Source: Alistipes sp. (GTDB lineage Bacteria > Bacteroidota > Bacteroidia > Bacteroidales > Rikenellaceae). Taken from it: DNA of 5,890 bases. Below the pieces are notes generated by a model. The model saw only the letters and a program-made list of their open reading frames with translations. It did no database searches and had not been told where the DNA came from. The translations under genes were made by a program, and so were the position numbers. Positions within the stretch are counted from its first letter, which is position 1, and each line of letters begins with the position of its first letter. The stretch spans positions 1-5,890 of the forward strand of contig JAQUZZ010000100.1 of assembly GCA_028691095.1 (NCBI GenBank). Reading direction: 5' to 3'. Of the stretch, positions 1 to 5,489 are shown in pieces.

Positions 1-694
1 ACTCCTCGCGACGCTGCTTGGGGCCGCAAATCATATCCTCCACCGTGTAGACGTGGGTAATCATCGGTGGAATATCCGCCGGTGAGGCAACCGAGAGAAT
101 CAGTTGTACGTTGGATTCGCGGGCCAGGGTCGTAAAGAGGTCGACCAGCGTGCGACGTGCAGCGACGTCGAGTCCGATGAAGGGACTCTCCAATACCAAT
201 ACTTGGGGTGCGGAGAGCAACATACGTGCAACCTGAAAACGTCGCAACTCCCCACTGGAGAGCAGAATGATCTGTTTGTGCAGCAGCTTGCGAATCTGGA
301 GTTGGTCGAACAGGAACTCCCGTTGTGCGGGATCGCACGCCACGGAGTCGAAAAATTCGGACACTTGCGGGGCTTGATCTCGATCGGCCGAGTTCCAACG
401 TTGTTGGTAGTAATAGGATCCATCGGCACTGCCGTAGGCATCGCGGAAGGTGATATAGCGGATCTGGTCGGAGGCGTGAGCCTGAGGGTCGGCAAAGTGA
501 AACTCCAACTCCCCTTGCTGAAGATACCGCTGCCCGATCAGGGTTTCGATCAGGGTGGTTTTACCGCTGCCGTTCAGACCCATCAGCGCGATCTGTTCCC
601 CCGGTTCGAGGGTGAAGTTGATGGGAGCCTGCATGCGCCGACTCGGATCACGGACAATGCCGTTGTGAAGCGTGATAATTGCAGATTGAGACAT
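1..694 (-). CDS. ModF-like ABC ATPase, N-terminal part (runs off the left edge)
   Basis: The first 231 codons of a soluble ABC-type ATPase are present and the frame is still open at the window edge. The start is ATG at 694; an in-frame TAA four codons upstream excludes a longer form. Visible motifs are a Walker A loop GLNGSGKTT (residues 39-47), an aromatic stretch YYYQQRW (94-100), an ABC signature LSSGE (145-149) and a D-loop GLD (174-176). No membrane segment or signal peptide is seen, so it should be cytoplasmic. The order and spacing, and a phrase like LSSGELRR...SPFIGLDVAAR...IPP, resemble the first half of E. coli ModF, a tandem two-NBD protein associated with molybdate transport genes; a second NBD would lie outside the window. 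The Walker B strand reads VLVLES, so the usual Asp-Glu pair is Glu-Ser (169-170), and the switch-His region reads LILSVAS with no His. This cassette may bind ATP but hydrolyse it poorly. The molybdenum link is family inference only. It is separated from the next gene by 330 bases and is probably its own transcription unit. Confidence 0.85.
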   Translation of the reverse strand, partial: MSQSAIITLHNGIVRDPSRRMQAPINFTLEPGEQIALMGLNGSGKTTLIETLIGQRYLQQGELEFHFADPQAHASDQIRYITFRDAYGSADGSYYYQQRWNSADRDQAPQVSEFFDSVACDPAQREFLFDQLQIRKLLHKQIILLSSGELRRFQVARMLLSAPQVLVLESPFIGLDVAARRTLVDLFTTLARESNVQLILSVASPADIPPMITHVYTVEDMICGPKQRREE

Positions 695-780
695 GACTTG
701 AGTTTAAGGGATGAACCCCCATTTATTTAAGTGTAAAAGTATTTACGGTATATTATTGATATACATCAAATAGTACGCTG

Positions 781-859
781 TGCTTAAAAGGGACGTTTGT
801 GCTTACCGAATCCCTGAATCGCACGTTAAAGGTCTTTTTGCAAAAGCCTTATCTTTCTT
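781..859. repeat. Imperfect direct repeat, copy A
   Basis: This stretch matches 947-1017 in the same orientation. Shared blocks include TTAAAAGG, GTGCTTACC, a TGAA-containing segment, and GCAA(A/G)AGCCTTAT(C/T)TTTCTT, which differs at only two positions between the copies. Copy A carries a few extra bases in the middle. No coding potential is evident. The pair could be two members of a dispersed intergenic repeat family or a decayed local duplication. Confidence 0.6.
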
Positions 860-876
860 CGATAACCCCCTCCCAA

Positions 877-900
877 CCTCCCCCACACCGTTGGGGGAGG
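877..900. repeat. GC-rich perfect palindrome (9-bp stem, 6-base loop)
   Basis: CCTCCCCCA (877-885) pairs perfectly with TGGGGGAGG (892-900) around the loop CACCGT. No T-run follows on either strand, so it does not look like a classical intrinsic terminator, although it lies about 125 bases past the ApbE-like stop codon and could still stabilise or end that transcript. A pyrimidine-rich CCCCCTCCC tract abuts it at 866-874. Its position between two direct repeats suggests it belongs to a compound intergenic repeat. Confidence 0.65.
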
Positions 901-946
901 AGCGGGTCAGCGGTGTTTCACGAGGTTCATGGATGCGAAACCTACA

Positions 947-1017
947 TGATTTAAAAGGAACGATGGTGCTTACCTACTCCGTGAAACGTTTTTTTGGGCA
1001 AGAGCCTTATTTTTCTT
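947..1017. repeat. Imperfect direct repeat, copy B
   Basis: This is the partner of the repeat at 781-859, in the same orientation. It ends a few bases before the stop codon of the ApbE-like gene (1025-1027), so it lies immediately 3' of that gene. Relative to copy A it lacks several central bases and has a run of seven T residues instead. Confidence 0.6.
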
Positions 1018-1024
1018 TGCTTCC

Positions 1025-1909
1025 TTATACCGTGGAGGGGCGGAGCTCTTCCATGGTGCTATGTTGTGCGGTGAAGCGAAAATCGGTGAAGCGGCAGCCC
1101 CGAAAATGGTCGAGGATGGAACCCTGTTGCACGGGGTTCGCGGCAAAGAGCGCCGTGGAGAGCACTTCGCATTCGAGCGGGTCGGGGCTACATACCGAGA
1201 CCACCCGATCGAGGGTCAGGGGTGTGGCACTCTCCGAGGAGCGAATGTGTCCTCGATTGCGCGGGGTGTTGCCCGAGGAGGAGAGTCCGCTGTCGCGCAG
1301 GGCAAAGGTTCCCATCTGCACTCCGCGCTGCAACGGGTGCTCGACGCCCACCTGCCAACAATCGCCGGCGGGGTGGTGGCCGATTCCGTAGATGGAGCTA
1401 TTCCCGAAGCTGACCAGAGCGGCCGAGACCCCGACGCGCTGCAATCGCTGTTTGATCTGTGCAAGCGCGTACCCCTTGGCGTATCCTCCAAAGTCGAAGC
1501 AGACTTCGGGGCGTAGTTTGATGATGGCCTCCCGAGCGCGATCGACGGTGTAGTATGACTCGGACGCGCAAAATCCAGGGGTCTGAATGGCAATATCGAA
1601 AGCCCCTTGGGTGGCACAACGATAACGATCGGCATCCTCAAAGAGGGTCAGCAGCTCCGGCGAAGCCCCATAGACCGAATAGGCCTCCGGTTGATTGATC
1701 TGGGAGACTGGACTCTCCGCATCGAAGCGATTGAGCAGTCGTTCTATCCGAAGGGTCTCGGTAGCAATCTCTTGACTCAGTGCCGTGGCTTCGGTTTCGG
1801 ATTGGCCCAATAACAGAAGATCGAGACGACTGTGCATCGCCTCGAACCATCCGTAAAACAGAGCCTTCCCCGTGGGGGTAAGTCGAAAAGTATGAGAAAT
1901 AGGAATCAC
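1025..1909 (-). CDS. ApbE-like protein (FAD:protein FMN transferase family), no signal peptide
   Basis: The 294-residue product matches the ApbE fold in motif order: an early Ala-Met motif FEAMHSRLD (22-30), RFDAESPVSQIN (61-72), QGAFDIAI (101-108), the hallmark FDFGGYAKGYALAQI (138-152, with Lys145), SFGNSSIYGIG (167-177), LSSSGN (209-214) and ECEVLSTALF (246-255). Classical ApbE moves FMN from FAD to a Thr or Ser of an exported flavoprotein, using Mg2+. Here the usual metal-site Asp in (A)DALATA is Glu248, Thr252 is kept, and the usual Gly-Gly is Gly169-Asn170. The start is GTG at 1909, the first start codon after an in-frame stop at 1979-1981; Met25 is too late because it falls inside the conserved Ala-Met motif. 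Unlike typical ApbE it has no lipobox or signal peptide, so it appears cytoplasmic. It begins 10 bases after the membrane-protein stop and is the last gene of the Gfo/Idh operon. No flavinylation target (a D-G-x-T-S/G-A-T type motif) is visible in the neighbours. Family membership is strong; catalytic activity is uncertain. Confidence 0.87.
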   Translation of the reverse strand: MIPISHTFRLTPTGKALFYGWFEAMHSRLDLLLLGQSETEATALSQEIATETLRIERLLNRFDAESPVSQINQPEAYSVYGASPELLTLFEDADRYRCATQGAFDIAIQTPGFCASESYYTVDRAREAIIKLRPEVCFDFGGYAKGYALAQIKQRLQRVGVSAALVSFGNSSIYGIGHHPAGDCWQVGVEHPLQRGVQMGTFALRDSGLSSSGNTPRNRGHIRSSESATPLTLDRVVSVCSPDPLECEVLSTALFAANPVQQGSILDHFRGCRFTDFRFTAQHSTMEELRPSTV

Positions 1910-1919
1910 GGCTATCGGC

Positions 1920-2180
1920 TTAGGCGTTCTCTCCCTTGTTGCGTTTGCCGCAACACCCTCCTCGCAGGAGCAGGTGTCCTACATAGCGAAACGGAAGCAG
2001 GAGCAGATAGAAGAGAAGGGAGAGCGGAAGCAGAACGTACCACAGGGTGTAGAGTTCGCTCCATGCCGTGTGATGCAGGGCGATGCCGTAGGCGTTCCAT
2101 CCGCAGAGTATGACGAAACATCCGATCCAGATCCACAATTCGCGGCGCAGATGGCGGGTTTTGATAACAATATCTTTCAT
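1920..2180 (-). CDS. Small two-helix membrane protein
   Basis: This 86-residue protein starts at MKDIVIK, has a charged N-terminus (KTRHLRREL, 7-15), a first hydrophobic segment at about 16-35 and a second, very leucine-rich one at about 46-66, and ends in a Cys-Cys and basic tail (CCGKRNKGENA). The first segment follows Arg12-Arg13, so both termini are predicted to be cytoplasmic. ATG at 2180 is chosen over the longer frame from 2309 because it lies 19 bases after the Gfo/Idh stop; the longer form would overlap that gene by 110 bases and add an unlike, Arg-rich leader. Ten bases separate it from the ApbE-like gene, so it is translated from the same transcript. I recall similar short proteins beginning MKDIVIK in Bacteroides, but have no function to offer. 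It could anchor or assist a partner in this operon; that is speculation. Confidence 0.8.
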   Translation of the reverse strand: MKDIVIKTRHLRRELWIWIGCFVILCGWNAYGIALHHTAWSELYTLWYVLLPLSLLFYLLLLPFRYVGHLLLRGGCCGKRNKGENA

Positions 2181-2199
2181 GATTCGAGCAGTTTGTGGA

Positions 2200-3480
2200 T
2201 TACAGGTAGTCGATGCGATACTCCTCCGGGAACGGAAGTTCGCGATTCTCCTCGATGGATTGTTGTCCCAGAAGAGCCAATATGGTGGCGTAGTATCCCT
2301 CCTCGGCAATCATAGGAGGTTGCTTGCCCGATAGCACGGCTTCGACGAAGGCATCCACCGTAAAGCCGGTGCCGTCCAGAAAATCCCGCTTTGCCCCTAA
2401 AATGTAGGCTCCGTGATTCTGACGCGCCACCTCCGGATCCCAACTGGGCCCAGCGAAGGAGACGGAGCTGAACACATCCTTCTCGATGTTGTTGAGAATT
2501 TGCAGAAAACCCGGCATGGGGGGCGTCTGCTCGAAGTAATATTTTCCTTTTTCGGGTTCCACCGTGCCCAGATTTCCCATGATCTGCTCCTCCAGACCGT
2601 AGAACTGATTGGAGATGATGGAGTCGAAGGTCATGCGTCGACCATCCTCATAAGTATAGGTAACCCCTACATTGTCCTCCACTTCGCGGCCGTCTTTCCA
2701 ATGGACGATGGCTCCCTGTCCGTAGATCTTGGTCGGAAGTTTGCGCCAGATCCAAGTTCCCATCTGGATCTGATGACATCCCAACTCGGTCATCAACCCG
2801 CAGGAGTACTCCTTGTAGAGTCGCCAATTGATCTGACGCTCCAGGTCGGGGGAGGGGAGAGGACGTCGCCAGTCGTTGTTACGGTTCCAGAAGGTTTTGA
2901 TGCCGTCGATCTCACCGAACATACCCGAACGAATCATCTCCATGGCCTTGATGTAGACCGGATCGAAGAGCCGTTGCTGATCAATAAACAAAATTTGTCC
3001 GGTGCGTTTGTGGGTGTCGTACACCGCACGGGTGTCCTCCAAGGTGCGGGCTACGGATTTTTCGCAGAAGACCTGCTTACCGGCCTCCATTGCGGCCACG
3101 GCAATCTCCCGATGGGTGTGCAGAGGCGTGGCGATGACCACGGCGTCCACCGAAGGATCGTCCAGCACTTGGCGGTAATCTTTGCAGGTTTTGGCTGCGG
3201 GAGCCATCTTGAGGGCTGCATCCAAACTCGGTTGGTAGGTGTCGCAGAGCCACACGACGTCGGCTTTGGGGTTCATCATCAGAAAGCCCAACAGATACTG
3301 GCCTCGGGAACCGGGGCCGATGACGCCGATGCGAGCGGGTTTCTCGCCCGCCGTCTCTTTCTGGTGCTGCTCGGTGCAACCGGCCAACCAAGGGAAGGAG
3401 CTCAGGAGCGTGGCCGTTCCGGCCGTGAAGCCCAACTCCTTGAGAAAGTCGCGCCGATTGATTTTCTTATTTTGATTCAT
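2200..3480 (-). CDS. Exported Gfo/Idh/MocA-family oxidoreductase (Tat lipoprotein)
   Basis: The 426-residue product opens with a twin-arginine signal, NRRDFLK (Arg9-Arg10), a hydrophobic stretch, and a lipobox LAGC (Cys35), so it is predicted to be exported folded by Tat and lipid-anchored. The Rossmann fold follows: IGVIGPGSRG (51-60, GxGxxG) and Asp80 at the end of strand 2. TPLHTH (118-123) and CEKS (139-142) follow; the family usually has CEKP, and Lys141 is retained. The C-terminal domain has WNRNNDWRRPLP (198-209) and ELGCHQIQ (232-239), with His236 at the usual catalytic position. Family members use NAD(P) to oxidise or reduce sugar hydroxyls. The start is Met at 3480, directly before the Tat motif; a longer frame to 3594 would run across the promoter at 3572-3579. 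It heads an operon with the small membrane protein and the ApbE-like gene. Beside a DUF1080 protein, a 3-keto-sugar role is plausible. It lacks the YPTHG-type motif I associate with GH109, so that label is not favoured. Substrate unknown. Confidence 0.92.
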   Translation of the reverse strand: MNQNKKINRRDFLKELGFTAGTATLLSSFPWLAGCTEQHQKETAGEKPARIGVIGPGSRGQYLLGFLMMNPKADVVWLCDTYQPSLDAALKMAPAAKTCKDYRQVLDDPSVDAVVIATPLHTHREIAVAAMEAGKQVFCEKSVARTLEDTRAVYDTHKRTGQILFIDQQRLFDPVYIKAMEMIRSGMFGEIDGIKTFWNRNNDWRRPLPSPDLERQINWRLYKEYSCGLMTELGCHQIQMGTWIWRKLPTKIYGQGAIVHWKDGREVEDNVGVTYTYEDGRRMTFDSIISNQFYGLEEQIMGNLGTVEPEKGKYYFEQTPPMPGFLQILNNIEKDVFSSVSFAGPSWDPEVARQNHGAYILGAKRDFLDGTGFTVDAFVEAVLSGKQPPMIAEEGYYATILALLGQQSIEENRELPFPEEYRIDYL

Positions 3481-3571
3481 AAAGATAAAGAAGAGATAAA
3501 GGAGGTCAACGTTTTCAATGTGCAACAATGCGACCCGACGAGAGGAGCGTGAATCACAACGCGTGACAATG
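3481..3571 (-). promoter_or_regulatory. Predicted 5' leader of the Gfo/Idh operon
   Basis: If transcription starts about 7 bases after the -7 box, the mRNA has an untranslated leader of roughly 85 nt. It shows only a weak hairpin (TCAC ... GTGA) near its start and a U-rich run ahead of the ATG. No AGGAGG-like site lies before the start codon, as usual in Bacteroidetes. Confidence 0.4.
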
Positions 3572-3579
3572 CAAAGATA
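3572..3579 (-). promoter_or_regulatory. Bacteroidetes-type -7 box for the Gfo/Idh operon
   Basis: The minus strand reads TATCTTTG followed by CA, a perfect match to the TAnnTTTG consensus. No TTTG or TTG is seen 19-21 bases upstream, so the -33 half is weak or missing. It lies 92 bases before the Met chosen for the oxidoreductase and inside the longer in-frame extension, which supports the shorter start. It separates this operon from the DUF1080-TIGR04076 pair, though read-through from upstream is possible. Confidence 0.6.
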
Positions 3580-3629
3580 GCGGTTTTTCGCCACTTCGTC
3601 CGTGAAATGCCACTAAAAGACGCTTCCTG

Positions 3630-3649
3630 TACCGCCGAGGGAGGTGGTA
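3630..3649 (-). terminator. Weak terminator-like hairpin after the TIGR04076 gene
   Basis: On the minus strand TACCACC and GGCGGTA form a 7-bp stem with one internal A-C mismatch around a 6-base loop, starting 6 bases after the stop codon. The next bases contain only a short TTTT about 10 bases away, so termination would be inefficient at best. On the plus strand the mismatch becomes a G-T wobble. Confidence 0.25.
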
Positions 3650-3655
3650 GGGGGA

Positions 3656-4009
3656 CTAAACCGAAGCCTGTTCTGCCTCTTGCTGGTAAAAAGGACCCGC
3701 TTCCTCTTCCGTTGCCTCCAGAAGAAAAGTGACGGGCCTGAATCCGTCATTACACGTTACGACCGCAATGCCGTCGCGGTTGGTCCATAGATCGCCATAA
3801 AATCGACGAACCCCACAAGAGAGCCCAAAGACGTATTGATTCATCGTGCGCCATGCGCAATCGCACAGCCCTTTCGGACAGGTATTGGTGGCAAAAAACA
3901 CTTGACCCGGTCTTAATTTTTCACAGGGCTTCATGTTGGGATTTCCATACTGAGCCACCAAGTTCTCTCGAATAGAAGTCTCTAATACGGTGATTTTTAC
4001 GATTTTCAT
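3656..4009 (-). CDS. TIGR04076-family small cysteine-rich protein
   Basis: The 117-residue protein starts MKIVKITVLETSIRENL and shows the TIGR04076 pattern: an N-terminal strand KIVKITVL, a Pro-Cys-containing turn then PGQVFFA (34-40), CPKGLCDCAW (44-53), a Gly/Cys loop GLSCGVRRFYG (62-72) and CNDGFRPVTF (86-95). Six Cys are present (29, 44, 49, 51, 65, 86), suggesting metal binding or redox chemistry, but no function is established for the family. The last ~17 residues are an acidic, Gln-rich tail that looks disordered. No signal peptide, so cytoplasmic. ATG at 4009 is chosen because it lies 20 bases after the DUF1080 stop and opens exactly at the family's N-terminus; the frame stays open to 4213 only inside the DUF1080 gene. 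It is probably co-transcribed with the DUF1080 gene. Confidence 0.88.
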   Translation of the reverse strand: MKIVKITVLETSIRENLVAQYGNPNMKPCEKLRPGQVFFATNTCPKGLCDCAWRTMNQYVFGLSCGVRRFYGDLWTNRDGIAVVTCNDGFRPVTFLLEATEEEAGPFYQQEAEQASV

Positions 4010-4029
4010 GGTCTTCTGTAATACTCCCG

Positions 4030-5382
4030 TTATTGGATCTTCCGAATCTTGACGTTCTTGAAGTAGACGGCATCTCCGTGATCCTGCAACAGAATGTGTC
4101 CGCTCTTCAGATTGCCGAAGTTGGGCCAATCGCGGTATTTGCTGTATGCCACCAGGGCGTTCCACGCTTGGTTGTTGCGTTCGTACTCCAGGATCTTGAC
4201 CCCATTGAGCCAATGCTCGACATGATTGCCCTGGACGATGATCCGGGCGGTATTGAACACGCCGGGGTGGAACGGTTTATCCTCCGGAGCCGGAATCAGG
4301 TCGTACAACGATCCCAATTTCCGATTCCCTTTGACGCCTAATTTGGCATCGGGGTGACGCAGGTCATCCAAAATCTGAAATTCGCAACCGATGGCCGATC
4401 CCTCTCCTTTGTTTAATTCGGGGTCTACGAAGTATTTGATCCCGCTGTTGGCTCCTTCGGTTAGCATGAAGTCGACGCACAGTTCAAAGTTCTCGTATTT
4501 GGTCGTGGTGATGATGTCGCCGCCATTTGCCGATTCCCGTCCGTCGGATTTCAGCACGCGCAACGTCTGATCCTTGATCTCCCAGCCGGCGTGCGGAAAG
4601 TCGGTCTGCTTGGCGCCACGCCACCCTTCGGTGCTCTTACCATCCCAGAGGAGGATCCACCCCTCGGCACGCTCACGATCTGAGAGGAAGTTGTCGATGC
4701 AGTTGACCTGTTTCTGTGCACAACACTCAGGCATCACTTCGCTTTGCAGATCCTCCGTGCAGATCCGGATGTTTTTCCATCGTACGGTTTTTCCCTCCAA
4801 GGCCTTCTGATCGCCAATGGAGTGAACTTGCAGGGCAATGAATCCTTCGCGGTCGGCCTCGTCCAGCAGGTCGGCAATCGGAATGCCGTTGATCCATGTG
4901 CGGAGTCGGGAGCCGAGTGCTTCAATGCGCACTTTGTTCCACTCGCCCGATCGGAAGGCGTCGGCAACCCGAGGGTTCTGAGAGGCGGGGTAGAGCCATC
5001 CGCGACGCGCCTCGTCATAAATACATCCGCTGGTGCGCGATGCGGGGTCGATTTCGTATTGATACCCATAAACCCGACCCTCGGCATAATCTTTCGAGGC
5101 GTGGCTTCGGAATTGAATGCCGGAGTTGAGGGCGTCGTCCACCTTGAAACTCATCTCCAGAATGAAATCACCGTACACCTTTTCGGTGCAGAGGAAGGTG
5201 TTGGGGGTGTTCGTGCGGCTGACCCCGACGATCGCGCCCTCTTCGACACGAAATTCGGCGTTCCCGTTGAGTGTTTTCCAGCCTTTGAGGTTTTTCCCGT
5301 TGAAAAGGGGCGTCCAACTGTTCTGTCCGAAGCAGGTGAGCGTAAAGAGGCAGGTCAGAAGTGTGAGCAAGTAACGTTTCAT
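4030..5382 (-). CDS. Secreted protein with two DUF1080 (3-keto-disaccharide hydrolase-like) domains
   Basis: The 450-residue product has an N-terminal signal peptide ([20 protein letters not shown]), probably cut before Gln20 by signal peptidase I; Cys17 is a poor lipobox because Thr precedes it. Two concanavalin-like DUF1080 (PF06439) domains follow. Domain 1 (about 23-208) has [22 protein letters not shown] (85-93), GYQYEID (106-112), [11 protein letters not shown] and ends in QVHSIGD...VRWKNIRI. Domain 2 (about 241-449) repeats this plan as [21 protein letters not shown] (311-318), GCEFQILDD (332-340), SLYDLIPAP and [18 protein letters not shown] Cys-rich linker ([12 protein letters not shown], 217-228) joins them. 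PF06439 is now associated with hydrolysis or elimination of 3-keto-glycosides, and the domain is common in Bacteroidetes carbohydrate loci. Domain 2 keeps a QDH motif where domain 1 has QVH, so the halves may differ in activity or binding. It is first in its unit, downstream of a perfect -7 box and a structured leader, and upstream of the TIGR04076 gene. Family is certain; substrate is not. Confidence 0.93.
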   Translation of the reverse strand: MKRYLLTLLTCLFTLTCFGQNSWTPLFNGKNLKGWKTLNGNAEFRVEEGAIVGVSRTNTPNTFLCTEKVYGDFILEMSFKVDDALNSGIQFRSHASKDYAEGRVYGYQYEIDPASRTSGCIYDEARRGWLYPASQNPRVADAFRSGEWNKVRIEALGSRLRTWINGIPIADLLDEADREGFIALQVHSIGDQKALEGKTVRWKNIRICTEDLQSEVMPECCAQKQVNCIDNFLSDRERAEGWILLWDGKSTEGWRGAKQTDFPHAGWEIKDQTLRVLKSDGRESANGGDIITTTKYENFELCVDFMLTEGANSGIKYFVDPELNKGEGSAIGCEFQILDDLRHPDAKLGVKGNRKLGSLYDLIPAPEDKPFHPGVFNTARIIVQGNHVEHWLNGVKILEYERNNQAWNALVAYSKYRDWPNFGNLKSGHILLQDHGDAVYFKNVKIRKIQ

Positions 5383-5481
5383 AAAGTATTAGGTATGAGT
5401 TGAAGTTAGTCGTTGCATCATTCTGAGAGAATGACGAAGTCTTTTCTTCCATCCCGTGTACGAGCACGGGAAGAAGAGTTA
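5383..5481 (-). promoter_or_regulatory. Structured 5' leader of the DUF1080 gene
   Basis: The predicted leader is about 90 nt and holds two hairpins. The first (5453-5458 with 5465-5470) is CCCGTG/CACGGG around a 6-base loop, extendable on the transcript by TTCTT/AAGAA across a bulge. The second (5416-5424 with 5428-5436) is a 9-bp stem around a 3-base loop; its only non-Watson-Crick pair is G-U on the minus-strand transcript but A-C on the plus strand, which fits minus-strand RNA. No known riboswitch class is recognised. No Shine-Dalgarno site is seen before the ATG. Confidence 0.5.
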
Positions 5482-5489
5482 CAAAGATA
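5482..5489 (-). promoter_or_regulatory. Bacteroidetes-type -7 box for the DUF1080 operon
   Basis: The minus strand reads TATCTTTG followed by TAA, a perfect TAnnTTTG match, preceded by an A/T-rich tract with a run of eight T residues. The -33 region has GTTT rather than TTTG at the right spacing. The expected transcription start is near 5475, about 92 bases before the ATG at 5382. Confidence 0.6.

Larger units (their letters stand above)
695..1024. other. Gene-free intergenic stretch with repeats and a palindrome
   Basis: This 330-base gap lies between the 3' end of the ApbE-like gene and the start of the ABC ATPase gene. I see no credible gene in it. It holds two imperfect direct repeats (about 781-859 and 947-1017) flanking a GC-rich palindrome (877-900), all listed separately. 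An 8-base inverted repeat GTTTCACG (915-922) / CGTGAAAC (980-987) links the spacer to the second repeat. The ATPase gene's promoter should lie in the AT-rich part (about 715-780). The best minus-strand candidate is TACTTTTA, a 7/8 match to TAnnTTTG, but no properly spaced -33 element accompanies it, so no promoter is called. Confidence 0.7.

Noticed and set aside
104..730. Plus-strand open frame of 208 codons
   Set aside because: It is antisense to the ABC ATPase, whose Walker A and signature motifs show that the minus strand is the coding one.
780..1391. Plus-strand open frame of 203 codons across the repeat region
   Set aside because: The left part is non-coding repeat DNA and the right part is antisense to the ApbE-like gene; the translation has low-complexity Arg/Ser/Pro content and no family resemblance.
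2181..2309. Longer N-terminus for the small membrane protein (start at 2309)
   Set aside because: It would overlap the Gfo/Idh gene by 110 bases and add an Arg-rich stretch unlike the rest of the protein.
2200..3480. GH109 alpha-N-acetylgalactosaminidase as the identity of the Gfo/Idh protein
   Set aside because: Tat-signal, NAD-binding layout is shared, but I do not see the YPTHG-type active-site motif I associate with GH109.
2413..3552. Long plus-strand open frame of 379 codons
   Set aside because: It lies entirely opposite the Gfo/Idh gene, has no recognisable family motifs, and its frame openness follows from the codon bias of the real gene.
3481..3594. Longer N-terminus for the Gfo/Idh protein (start at 3594)
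   Set aside because: It would put the promoter box inside the coding region and bury the Tat signal 38 residues into the protein.
4010..4213. Longer N-terminus for the TIGR04076 protein (start at 4213)
   Set aside because: The extension is out-of-frame translation of the DUF1080 gene; family members begin at the MKIVKITVL-like strand.
4744..5403. Plus-strand open frame of 219 codons
   Set aside because: It is antisense to the first DUF1080 domain, which is unambiguous on the minus strand.
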